A stretch of DNA of 39,701 nucleotides from Pseudomonadota bacterium (lineage in GTDB: Bacteria > Tectomicrobia > Entotheonellia > Entotheonellales > Entotheonellaceae): assembly GCA_005777235.1 (NCBI GenBank), contig SXND01000213.1:1-39701 (forward strand), written 5' to 3'. The notes below the pieces were generated by a model. The model did not search any database. It saw nothing but the letters and a program-made list of their open reading frames with translations, and was not told the DNA's origin. The translations under genes and the position numbers were made by a program. Positions 1-6,637 of this stretch are shown in pieces (the stretch's first letter is position 1; every line of letters begins with the position of its first letter).

Positions 1-150
1 CAGGTGCTGCGGGCCCGCGCCTACCTCATTGAGGAGCTGCGTGATGTGGGGCCAGGCAACGACCACCTCGTATCGGCGCTCCGCGGTGTGCTGGGCCTGG
101 TCGATCACACGCTGGCCCTCTTTGACAAGCCAGCAGGAGGGACGCCATGA
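1..150 (+). CDS. Unidentified protein, C-terminal fragment
   Basis: The first reading frame is open from the window edge to the TGA at 148-150 and gives 49 residues ending KPAGGTP. The stop overlaps the ATG of the next gene in an ATGA arrangement (ATG at 147), the usual sign of translational coupling in an operon. The fragment looks helical (LRARAYLIEELRD, LVSALRGVLGLVDHTLALF) and has no motif that I recognise. The rest of the gene lies outside the window, so no function is proposed. Being coupled to the SH3b/FGE-domain gene suggests a shared role. Confidence 0.5.
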   Translation, partial: QVLRARAYLIEELRDVGPGNDHLVSALRGVLGLVDHTLALFDKPAGGTP

Positions 151-1388
151 GCCACGCCCTGGCCCTCGTCGTGCTGGTGTGGTGCGTGCTCCTGGCTGGG
201 CCAGGCTCTGCCACCCCGCTGCGCCCCTTTGGGGCAGTGGCGGGTTTCCTCGCGCCTGAGAAGACGGGGCTGGGAGAATCGATCAGCCTGGTGCTGTGGC
301 ATGACGTCCTGAGCGCCATGGACGATTCCGCCCAGACCCACGTGCAGTGGGCCCCGCGCGCCCAGCCTCCGCCGCCCACAGCCCTGCGGACTCCGGCAGA
401 CCATACAACCGCCGAGCAGCTAGCCCAACGCCTCAGCGTCGGACTGGTGCTCTGGGGGGCCGTCGCGGCGCAGCAAGGACGCTTGGTCGTGGACAGTTCC
501 GTAACCCTCAATCCCACCCTGGCGGGCACGACCCTGCCACTGCGTCTGCACACCGCACAGCTTGGCGGACTGGCAGCCACCATCCCGCGTGTGCGATTTA
601 ATTTTACGCCGGTCGAGACGGCGCGGGCGGCGTACTTTGGGCGCCTGCTGCGCGTGCGGCGCCCTACTGTCCTACGGGCGCGTCCCCAGCAAGCCAGTCA
701 GGTGGTCGGACGCGTGGGCTCCGACACGGTCGTCCAGGCGCTGGATATGGCAGGGGCGTGGTGGAAGGTCCGACACCGCGACGGCACCGCGTACATGCCG
801 TATCACGTCGTCGAGGCGCTCCCGCGTGCCGTCGAGGGGCGTATGCCGACTGGCACCCTCTATGCGGCGCCCCACCCCGATGCGGCGGTGCTCTGGACGG
901 GCCCCTTGCCGGGGCGTGTGCCGGTACTGGCGCGGCAGTATCATGCTGGCCAGGGGTGGTGGTATCGCCTGACCGTGGGGGAGACGGTCGGCTGGGTGTC
1001 GGCAGTAGAGGTCCGCCCCGTGTATGCGCTGCCCGCCGTCCATTGTGTGGCGGGGCTGACCCTCTCTCAGCGGGGACACTATCCCGAGGCGGTGCAGGCC
1101 TTCGAGCACTTCCTCGCCCGGGCTGACGAGGCAGGCAATAAGAGTCTCCGCGCGGTGGCGTACCAGATGCTCGGCCTGAGCCAGCTCAAGACCGCGCGGC
1201 ACGCCGCCGAGGCGCCGCAGCCCTGGGAGGCGTTCTCCTACGCTATTACCCTCACGCCCTATAATGCCACCGGCCTATACACTGCGGGCGCTGGCCATGC
1301 TGCACGACACCCCGACGCTGGCCCCCTCGCCCGTCGTGGGGCGGGTCATCGAGGACATCAATACGGCGCTGGAGCTGGATGCGCGTGA
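147..1388 (+). CDS. Secreted SH3b-TPR protein, N-terminal part of a frameshifted FGE-domain gene
   Basis: The product is 413 residues. A signal peptide (about 1-22, ending GPGSA) points to export. Residues about 167-225 and 233-290 look like two bacterial SH3 domains (VVGRVGSDTVVQ with WWKV; GWWYRL with VGWVSAVEV). Residues about 300-375 form TPR-like helices (GHYPEAVQAFEHFLARA). From about residue 375 the sequence becomes Gly/Ala/His-rich and loses family character, while the +1 frame resumes a plausible TPR helix (AYTLRALAML). Removing one G near 1271-1273 would join this frame to the next one. I therefore read this as the first half of one gene that continues to 2328. The break may be a real mutation or an assembly error. 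Bacterial SH3 domains often bind cell wall; that role here is inferred. Confidence 0.6.
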   Translation: MSHALALVVLVWCVLLAGPGSATPLRPFGAVAGFLAPEKTGLGESISLVLWHDVLSAMDDSAQTHVQWAPRAQPPPPTALRTPADHTTAEQLAQRLSVGLVLWGAVAAQQGRLVVDSSVTLNPTLAGTTLPLRLHTAQLGGLAATIPRVRFNFTPVETARAAYFGRLLRVRRPTVLRARPQQASQVVGRVGSDTVVQALDMAGAWWKVRHRDGTAYMPYHVVEALPRAVEGRMPTGTLYAAPHPDAAVLWTGPLPGRVPVLARQYHAGQGWWYRLTVGETVGWVSAVEVRPVYALPAVHCVAGLTLSQRGHYPEAVQAFEHFLARADEAGNKSLRAVAYQMLGLSQLKTARHAAEAPQPWEAFSYAITLTPYNATGLYTAGAGHAARHPDAGPLARRGAGHRGHQYGAGAGCA

Positions 1389-2127
1389 TCCGCAGGCCCT
1401 GGCGCTGGCGCAGGCCCTGGAGCGCTGGGCCGAGGAGCAACCAGCCCCGCTCATCGACGTTCTGCACGCGCCCTTGACCCAACTGCGGACCCGGCTCGCC
1501 CGGCGGGCTCCTGACGCGCAGCAGGAACGCGAGCGGCTGCTGAGCGCTGCAGCGTCTGCACGTCCCAGGGCACCGAACGCTGCAGGCGGGACGCAGATGG
1601 CGGTAGGCGTGCCTGCAGCCTCTGCGGTCACCCCGCTGCAGACCGTGCGCAACCGCCTGGGCATGGAGATGGTACTCATCCCCGCCGGGGAGTTTCAGAT
1701 GGGCTCCAACACTGGGGATAGTGACGAGCAGCCGGTGCATACCGTGCGGATCAGCCGCCCCTTTTACCTGGGCACATACGAAGTCACCCAGGGCCAGTGG
1801 CAGGCGGTGATGGGCCGCAATCCCAGCTGGTTCACGGGAGAGCCGACTCGGCCGGTGGAACGGGTCTCCTGGGACAACATCCAGATCTTTCTGCAGCAGC
1901 TCAATGCCCGCGAGGGCGGCGCAGGCTACCGTCTGCCCACGGAGGCGGAGTGGGAGTATGCGGCGCGGGCTGGGACGAGCACGGCGTATAGCTTTGGGGA
2001 CGATGAGCAGAAGCTGGGAGAGTATGCCTGGTACCGCGCCAATGCCAGCAACACGACCCGTCCAGTGGGCCTGAAGACGCCGAATGCCTGGGGACTGCAT
2101 GATATGCATGGCAATGTCTGGGAGTAG
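1264..2127 (+). CDS. FGE-sulfatase-fold (SUMF1-like) domain protein, cut by a premature TAG
   Basis: Up to 287 residues are open in this frame. The first 60 or so continue the TPR region of the preceding frame, so the ATG at 1264 is probably not a true start. Residues about 131-287 are an FGE-sulfatase domain: MVLIPAGEFQMGS, YEVTQGQWQAVMG, PVERVSWD, YRLPTEAEWEYAARAG and HDMHGNVWE. Family members continue with Trp at this point, but here the codon is TAG (2125-2127). The same frame goes on with VQDWY and RGWSW, so one G-to-A change explains the stop. The catalytic cysteine pair of true formylglycine-generating enzymes is absent from the downstream RGWSW segment. This is therefore a non-FGE member of the fold, as in many bacterial signalling or binding proteins. 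Its activity is unknown. Confidence 0.65.
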   Translation: MPPAYTLRALAMLHDTPTLAPSPVVGRVIEDINTALELDARDPQALALAQALERWAEEQPAPLIDVLHAPLTQLRTRLARRAPDAQQERERLLSAAASARPRAPNAAGGTQMAVGVPAASAVTPLQTVRNRLGMEMVLIPAGEFQMGSNTGDSDEQPVHTVRISRPFYLGTYEVTQGQWQAVMGRNPSWFTGEPTRPVERVSWDNIQIFLQQLNAREGGAGYRLPTEAEWEYAARAGTSTAYSFGDDEQKLGEYAWYRANASNTTRPVGLKTPNAWGLHDMHGNVWE

Positions 2128-2328
2128 GTGCAGGATTGGTATGCACCGTATGCTGCAGCTGCTGCAGTGGATCCTGTGGGCCCTGGAACGGGCGAGGCCC
2201 GCGTGCTGCGCGGCTGGAGCTGGATCAACGACGGCGGGAGCGTGCGCTCGGCGTACCGGCTCGCTTACCCCCCTGGCTACCGCCACGACCTCATTGGTTT
2301 TCGCCTGGCTCGAGGTCAAGCCCAGTAA
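2128..2328 (+). pseudogene. C-terminal tail of the FGE-domain gene after the in-frame stop
   Basis: This continues the 1264-2127 frame directly after the TAG and ends at TAA 2326-2328. It reads VQDWY, then VLRGWSWINDGGSVRSAYR and IGFRLAR. This is the standard end of an FGE-sulfatase domain, where RG-W/S-W is followed by R and GFR. It has no start codon or ribosome site of its own. It would be made only if the TAG is suppressed, or if the TAG is a sequencing error. Together with 147-1388 and 1264-2127 it forms one ancestral gene of about 727 codons. Confidence 0.65.
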
Positions 2329-2344
2329 GGCTGGCGAGCCAGCC
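2329..2344 (+). terminator. Hairpin immediately after the FGE-domain gene
   Basis: GGCTGGC (2329-2335) and GCCAGCC (2338-2344) are perfect inverted repeats that begin on the base after the TAA. No T-run follows, so this is at most a weak or factor-assisted terminator. It is the first of three hairpins in a row. Confidence 0.3.
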
Positions 2345-2405
2345 GGGCGACCAGCCCCGCGTAGGGAGCGTGGCGGAGCAGCGACCAGAGTGGGGCTGGT
2401 CGCCC
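2345..2405. repeat. Perfect 14-bp inverted repeat
   Basis: GGGCGACCAGCCCC (2345-2358) is repeated in exact reverse complement at 2392-2405, with 33 bases between the arms. It abuts the preceding hairpin with no gap. There is no T-run on either side. It could be a transcript-end structure, a protein-binding palindrome or a remnant of a repeat element. Confidence 0.6.
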
Positions 2406-2477
2406 AGCGGGCGCGGGGGCATCCGGCGCTAAGCCACGCAGGTCGGTTGTGCTGTAGGTACAACGTGCTCGGCTGGC

Positions 2478-2513
2478 ACAGGTTGATGCGCGCTTGCGTG
2501 TGCATCAACCTGT
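2478..2513. repeat. Strong 16-bp hairpin
   Basis: ACAGGTTGATGC (2478-2489) pairs perfectly with GCATCAACCTGT (2502-2513). The stem extends inwards by four more pairs (two of them G-U) to a TTGC tetraloop at 2494-2497. The sequence after it has no T-run. It lies between the FGE-domain gene and the acyl-CoA dehydrogenase remnant of the opposite strand, so it may serve as a bidirectional transcription barrier. Confidence 0.6.
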
Positions 2514-2690
2514 CAGGATCACCCGACTAGACTAGAGAGAATAATAACCCAAGGCAAGACAGGCCACCTTCCTGAGCGCCCGTGCGCTCAACTCCTTGGT
2601 ACCTCTCATGTGTCACATCTGCTTGTTTGATGACTGGGCGTGTCCAGAGCCCCCACAGCGCTCCACCACGTTCTTCGGACAGCCGCCCCC

Positions 2691-2960
2691 TCAGATCAAC
2701 GGCGTCCCGGAATCGAGGCCGAGGAGCACCCGCCCCACGGATTCATAGAAGAGCGGCAGCACGTTCATGTTCTGGGCGACCACATGGACATCGCGGAAGC
2801 AATGCGACAGGGGACTGGCGTCATCTAGCGCACTCGTGCCCCCGGCGTGGAACATCACATCCACCGCCCGCACGGCGCTTTCGACCGCATGGGTGCCGAC
2901 CAGCCGTAGCCGCGCTCGTTGCTGGACACTGACCGGCGCGGCGCCGAGGTGGCCGTGTCC
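2691..2960 (-). pseudogene. Acyl-CoA dehydrogenase-fold flavoprotein, C-terminal remnant
   Basis: About 90 codons on the minus strand match the C-terminal helical domain of the acyl-CoA dehydrogenase superfamily. They read QQRARLRLVGTHAVESAV, AVDVMFHAGGTSALDDASPL, FRDVHVVAQNMNV and YESVGRVLLG, ending at TGA/TAA-side position 2691. The FRDVH and AGGTSA pattern is typical of the HsaA/DszC-like flavin monooxygenase branch (Acyl-CoA_dh_2). The N-terminal and FAD-binding parts are missing. The frame runs back only to the TAG of the VOC gene (2997-2999). The remnant sits directly downstream of the VOC gene, so a formerly complete gene was probably deleted down to its end. Confidence 0.6.
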
Positions 2961-2996
2961 GAGCTGCGTCCAGCACAGCGGGTGCCCTACGCAGCG

Positions 2997-3416
2997 CTAG
3001 CGTCCGGCAGCCTCAGACACCTCGATGACCGTGCGCTCCAGGAGTTCAATCCGCACATCATCCGGTCCCTGGATGAACGCAATGCGTACTCCAGGCCGAA
3101 TGGTCTTGGGTTCTACGATCACCTGCGCGCCACGGCGTTTGAGTTCGGCTGTGGCCGCATCAAGGTCATTCACACGCAACCCCAGATGATCCAGCCCAAT
3201 ATAGGCTTCTGACGGCGCCGTGGGCAGCGTGGCGTCGGCGGGGACTTCGGCGATGAAGATGGTCAGCCCGTTGAGATCGAGATCCACGCGCGGCTTACCA
3301 TTCGATTGCACATAGGCCACGGGGGTCGCATCAAACATCTGCTGATAGTACGCGATGGTCGCCTGCGGATCTTTGGTGCGCAGGTGAATATGATCGTAGG
3401 TATAGACGGGTGGCAT
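2997..3416 (-). CDS. VOC (glyoxalase/dioxygenase fold) family protein
   Basis: The 139-residue product has two beta-alpha-beta-beta-beta modules, the single-chain layout of glyoxalase I and fosfomycin-resistance-type proteins. The first module contains DHIHLRTKDP and the second LDHLGLRVNDLDAA. Likely metal ligands are His9 or His11, His77 and Glu124 (VRIELLER). It is too short for a two-domain extradiol dioxygenase. The ATG at 3416 follows an AGGAG about 11 bases upstream. It is the last intact gene of the minus-strand cluster with the B2-like, LLM and hydrolase genes. Substrate unknown; isomerase, lyase or dioxygenase chemistry is possible. Confidence 0.8.
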   Translation of the reverse strand: MPPVYTYDHIHLRTKDPQATIAYYQQMFDATPVAYVQSNGKPRVDLDLNGLTIFIAEVPADATLPTAPSEAYIGLDHLGLRVNDLDAATAELKRRGAQVIVEPKTIRPGVRIAFIQGPDDVRIELLERTVIEVSEAAGR

Positions 3417-3497
3417 CTGTGTCGTGCTCCTCTGCTGGGGGATGGTATACCGTTGTCGTCGACCATGGCCTGAGGGTACCTGCCGCGCTGGCCCGGG

Positions 3498-4064
3498 TCA
3501 AGGACGGATGGTGTCCCCCGACGGCAGCGTCGCGGGGGCCACAAAAGTGCCCACGACGGTAAACGCCTGGTAGCCCTCCCGTCCGGTAACGATCCATGGC
3601 CCAACGCGGAGCCAGGCATGGGCTTGGAACCCATCGCTGGGTGGGGTCGTTTTCGCTACCCCTAAATGCAGCACGTAGGGGATGTGGTAATAGGCCAGCA
3701 GCCGTGCCGCGACGAGGGCCTGCACCAGGCAGGCGGATTGCCATGGCGTATATTGCGCCGCGAGGGCCGTGAGGCGCCCGATGCGCCTGGCCAGGCGTTG
3801 CTGGTCCTCGCTCACCTCGGGGGGACAAGATCCCTGCTCGGCGTGCGCACCCATATAGGGAACCAGGCGACGGAAGGGCAGGGTCAGCAGCGCCGCGCGT
3901 GCCAGGCCACAGCCGACAAAGAGCAGCACGAACCACACTTGTTCGCGGCGCGACAGCCGTGCAAACCGCTGGCCGTTGCGCAAGAGGCGGCGCATGCGGC
4001 GCTCGCGGCGATGCGGGTGTATTCCAGAAGCGCCTGGCAAAAACGGTGCACGTCGTCGTAACAC
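3498..4064 (-). CDS. Lasso peptide biosynthesis B2-like protein (transglutaminase fold)
   Basis: The longest form has 188 residues from a GTG; an ATG at 3995 (residue 24, MRRLLRNGQRF) gives 165 residues and fits the family better. A membrane-like helix covers about 43-62. The core is that of B2 leader peptidases of lasso peptide pathways: WQSACLVQALVAARLL carries the nucleophile Cys112, and AHAWLRVGPWIVTG carries His149. The usual third residue, Asp, is not obvious. In known systems B2 removes the leader of precursor A, which is presented by the PqqD-like B1, before the asparagine-synthetase-like C protein closes the ring. None of these partners is visible nearby. It lies between LLM and VOC genes, so it could be an orphan maturase or a general cysteine protease. 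Confidence 0.7.
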   Translation of the reverse strand: MLRRRAPFLPGASGIHPHRRERRMRRLLRNGQRFARLSRREQVWFVLLFVGCGLARAALLTLPFRRLVPYMGAHAEQGSCPPEVSEDQQRLARRIGRLTALAAQYTPWQSACLVQALVAARLLAYYHIPYVLHLGVAKTTPPSDGFQAHAWLRVGPWIVTGREGYQAFTVVGTFVAPATLPSGDTIRP

Positions 4065-4157
4065 GATGTCTTCCTCATGTCGTAGGCGCTACGCAGGAGC
4101 CGACAGAGCGCCTGGACGCAGGGCGTGCGCAGGCGTTGCCAGCTCCGCGTGCCAATG

Positions 4158-5303
4158 TCACGAGCGCTGCTGTAAGTGCGGGATGACCTCACGTCCGAGC
4201 AGTTCCAGCGACCGCATGGTGTCCACATGCGGCATGGCGCCGGCCTGCGCTTCCAGCAAGAGCGAGCCAAAGCCCAGCCGTTCATGCATATGGCTAAGTT
4301 TATCCAGCACGGTTTGCGGGCTGCCAACGATCAGATGATAGGAATCCTGCAATTCCTGGTAATCCATGGCGTAGAGCGGTTTGCGCCCATGGCGCAGCGC
4401 ACCGCCTGGTTGCACGGGTTTGCGCTGCCCGGCATATCCCGGTGGCGCCCAGTATTCGGCTGGGCCACGCAGCGGATGCCCCATACGCCACAGATAATGC
4501 TTCCCGAGTTCCTGGGCTTTTGCATCGGTGTCAGCGCACACACAGCACACCATGTAGGCAAAGTTACTGGCATTGGCCTCATAGCCCGCGGCGTTGGCGT
4601 GTTCACGGTACGAGGCATACAGGCGCACGGCAGCATCCATCGGCACGAGAAACGCCGCATAGGTATAGCGATGTTGCGCCGCCCACTCGATGGTTTCCGG
4701 GCTGCCCGTGCCGGGCACCCAGATCGGCGGGTGCGGCTTTTGGAGGGGCAGCACCCAGGGATTCACCACCCGGAAGTGATAATGCTCGCCTTCCCAGCGA
4801 AACGGACCGGGCCGGGTCCAGGCCGCCAGCATCAAATCGTGGCATTCTTCAAAGCGCCCGCGGTTATGGTTCGGCTGCATATTATTGGCCCAGGTCTCAA
4901 TGCCGATACCCCGCACCACGCCGGCAATGATCCGGCCACCGGAAATGACGTCGGCCATGGCCACTTCTTCGGCCAGGCGCACTGGGTTATCGTTGGTCGG
5001 CAGCATATTGCCCAGCAAGAGAATTTTGGCGCGACTGGTAATACGCCCCAGCACGGCAGCGGAGAGATTCACCGCGACGTCCATGCACGAGGGGGTATTG
5101 TGGTGTTCGTTGATCATCAGGCCATCAAAGCCCACTTCCTCGGCCCACTGGAATTGATCGTAGTAATTGCGGAACAGGACGTTGGCTTTTTTCGCATCGA
5201 AATAGGTGTTCGGAAAGGTCAGGCGCATGGAGGGATACTGCTCGGCCTCGCGCTCATCAAACTCCGCATAGGGCATCTCAGTAAAGAAATACACGTCAAC
5301 CAC
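4158..5303 (-). CDS. LLM class flavin-dependent oxidoreductase
   Basis: The 381-residue protein has the bacterial luciferase-like TIM barrel. Typical family segments are AEEVGFDGLMINEHH (about 54-68), LGNMLPTNDNPVRLAEEVAM (near 97-116), DVISGGRIIAGVVRG, and KPHPPIWVPGTGSPETIEWA. Members bind FMN or F420 and are often monooxygenases. The start is GTG with AAGGAG about six bases upstream. It begins 18 bases after the hydrolase stop, so the two are probably one transcript. The substrate is not predictable from sequence. Confidence 0.88.
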   Translation of the reverse strand: MVDVYFFTEMPYAEFDEREAEQYPSMRLTFPNTYFDAKKANVLFRNYYDQFQWAEEVGFDGLMINEHHNTPSCMDVAVNLSAAVLGRITSRAKILLLGNMLPTNDNPVRLAEEVAMADVISGGRIIAGVVRGIGIETWANNMQPNHNRGRFEECHDLMLAAWTRPGPFRWEGEHYHFRVVNPWVLPLQKPHPPIWVPGTGSPETIEWAAQHRYTYAAFLVPMDAAVRLYASYREHANAAGYEANASNFAYMVCCVCADTDAKAQELGKHYLWRMGHPLRGPAEYWAPPGYAGQRKPVQPGGALRHGRKPLYAMDYQELQDSYHLIVGSPQTVLDKLSHMHERLGFGSLLLEAQAGAMPHVDTMRSLELLGREVIPHLQQRS

Positions 5304-5321
5304 GATGGTCTCCTTCGGCGC

Positions 5322-6113
5322 TTACGGCGTGGTGAGGAAGGGCAGAACCGTCGCAAGAAAGGCCTGCGGCTTTTCAATCTGCGGCGAATGGCCACAATGG
5401 TCCAGCACGGCCAGCTGCGCCCCGGGAATGGCCTGCTGGTAACGCTCCCCGCAATTGAGCGGCACAATAGCATCCTGCCGGCCCCAGACCACCAGCGTCG
5501 GGGTGGTCACCTGCGCCATCAGCACGGGCATCTTGGGATTGTACATGTACGGTTTCCACGTCAGCAGGGCCGCCATTTCGCGGTTCCACGCCGTCGTCTG
5601 CAGTTGCGCGGGCGTGGGCTCGCTGCCATACCGCTGGGCGTATTCCGGCACCTGCGCCGGATCGTAGAATTGTTTGTGCAGCACGTCTGCCGGGGTGATT
5701 AAAAAAATATCAGTGATCTCTCCTGCGGTCGGTTTGATACCCGCAGCCCCGACGAGGACCATGCGACGGATGGCTGCCGGCGACATCGCGACCATTTCCG
5801 CTGCCAGCCAGCCGCCCATGGAAAAGCCCACGACGGACAGCGGCGCCAGATGCAGGGCGTCGATAAACCAGCGATAAAAATAGGCCAGATCGTGCACCCG
5901 CTCCATCCAGTCGGGGCGATCCGAGGTGCCAAAACCCGGATGCGATGGGGCGTAGACGTGAAAATGCTGCGCCAGAGCCTCGTAACACGGCAACCAGCCT
6001 GGATTCCCTCCGGCACCGTGCAACAGTAACAGCGGCGCCCCCTGGCCCCCATGCAAAAGCTGCACTCGTAGGCCAGCTACCGTAATATGTTCTTCCCGCC
6101 AATCGCTTGCCAC
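5322..6113 (-). CDS. Alpha/beta hydrolase, meta-cleavage-product-hydrolase-like
   Basis: The 263-residue protein is a complete alpha/beta hydrolase. The oxyanion region is [12 protein letters not shown] (about 29-40), the nucleophile elbow GFSMGG gives Ser98, the acid is Asp214 in WGRQDAIVP, and the base is His242 in [12 protein letters not shown]. This arrangement is that of BphD/HsaD/MhpC-type C-C hydrolases and related esterases. The frame stays open to 6332, but I place the start at GTG 6113 because AGGAGAAGGAGA lies just upstream. Homology also begins there, while the extension runs into the hairpin-rich element at 6173-6525. It is first in a minus-strand cluster with LLM and VOC genes, which suggests ring or ketone catabolism. 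Confidence 0.85.
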   Translation of the reverse strand: MASDWREEHITVAGLRVQLLHGGQGAPLLLLHGAGGNPGWLPCYEALAQHFHVYAPSHPGFGTSDRPDWMERVHDLAYFYRWFIDALHLAPLSVVGFSMGGWLAAEMVAMSPAAIRRMVLVGAAGIKPTAGEITDIFLITPADVLHKQFYDPAQVPEYAQRYGSEPTPAQLQTTAWNREMAALLTWKPYMYNPKMPVLMAQVTTPTLVVWGRQDAIVPLNCGERYQQAIPGAQLAVLDHCGHSPQIEKPQAFLATVLPFLTTP

Positions 6114-6172
6114 GCCGTGTCTCCTTCTCCTCGCCCGCTGCGTCGGTGCGTGTCTCTGGTGTGTGGGGCATT

Positions 6173-6525
6173 GTGACGACTCCCCGGCCTGAAGACCGGA
6201 GCTTCTAGGACTTGCACCACGCATGCTCGTCCACATGCGGTGCTGTGCACAGGGGAAAGCGTATGCGAGGAGGTTCTCTACTGTGCTGGGCAAAGTTTTA
6301 CCTGAGAGACTACCTCTCAGAACCACCGACATTGCATATCACAGAGCCGTACTGCACCACCCGCTTGAGGCTCTTCCCCTGCGAGGGGTGCGCGTGCAGT
6401 CGCATGCAGAGAGTATGACAGATTCTCGGACGCATTGCCTTCATGCAGTGCGTCAGCGGGGCATTGGCGCGCTGCGCCAACGCGCTTCTATCCCCGCCAT
6501 GAACGACGGGGTTTTACGCACGGGA
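6173..6525 (-). mobile_element. IS200/IS605-type right end with omega-RNA-like region, no tnpB
   Basis: Read on the minus strand, this non-coding stretch has six hairpins: 6492-6511 (CCCCG/CGGGG), 6464-6480 (TTGGCGC/GCGCCAA), 6431-6452 (8 bp with a wobble), 6302-6320 (CTGAGAG/CTCTCAG), 6214-6243 (two 5-bp stems with a bulge) and 6184-6199 (CCGG/CCGG). The last is preceded by TCCTAGAAGC and followed by GGGGAGTCGTCAC at 6173. From memory, that ending resembles the terminal hairpin and boundary of tnpB elements, whose omega-RNA covers the right end and uses the flanking DNA as guide. No tnpA or tnpB coding sequence is present. It is best explained as a PATE-like or deleted derivative. Family and boundaries are inferred from structure and need comparison with known elements. 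The flanks 6114-6172 and 6526-6637 contain no gene; a weak promoter-like pair, TTCAGC 17 bases before TAGAAT (6549-6577), precedes the next gene. Confidence 0.45.
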
Positions 6526-6637
6526 TGAGGCGGTATGATAAGAAGCCATTCAGCGAAAGGCAAAAGTAGCGTAGAATAGTGGCGTTATCGTCGCCTGCAT
6601 GTACTCTTCCTTCCTTTAGAGAAGCGTTAAAAGCCCT

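Noticed and set aside
1264..2328. A true formylglycine-generating enzyme
   Set aside because: The catalytic cysteine pair expected after the RG-x-S-W segment is missing, so only the fold is claimed.
2582..2932. Plus-strand frame between the FGE-domain gene and the VOC gene
   Set aside because: It is antisense to the acyl-CoA dehydrogenase remnant and has no recognisable motif.
4065..4157. A lasso precursor or B1 gene beside the B2-like gene
   Set aside because: The gap is too short for B1, and no short frame with a leader/core pattern and ribosome site was found.
4176..5702. Long plus-strand open frame opposite the LLM oxidoreductase gene
   Set aside because: It mirrors a strongly conserved gene, is rich in His/Arg/Gln as expected of antisense GC-rich DNA, and shows no family motif. 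The same applies to 6998-8305 (minus), 20342-21142 (minus), 27681-29390 (plus) and 37555-38826 (plus).
6114..6332. N-terminal extension of the alpha/beta hydrolase
   Set aside because: The added residues translate the hairpin element; the ribosome site and family similarity both start at 6113.
6173..6525. CRISPR array
   Set aside because: The hairpins differ from one another and there are no regularly spaced direct repeats. No CRISPR-like repeat was seen elsewhere in the window either.
6223..6528. Plus-strand frame of 101 codons in the hairpin-rich element
   Set aside because: It runs through the hairpins of the IS200/IS605-like end, has no ribosome site, and is better explained as chance openness.
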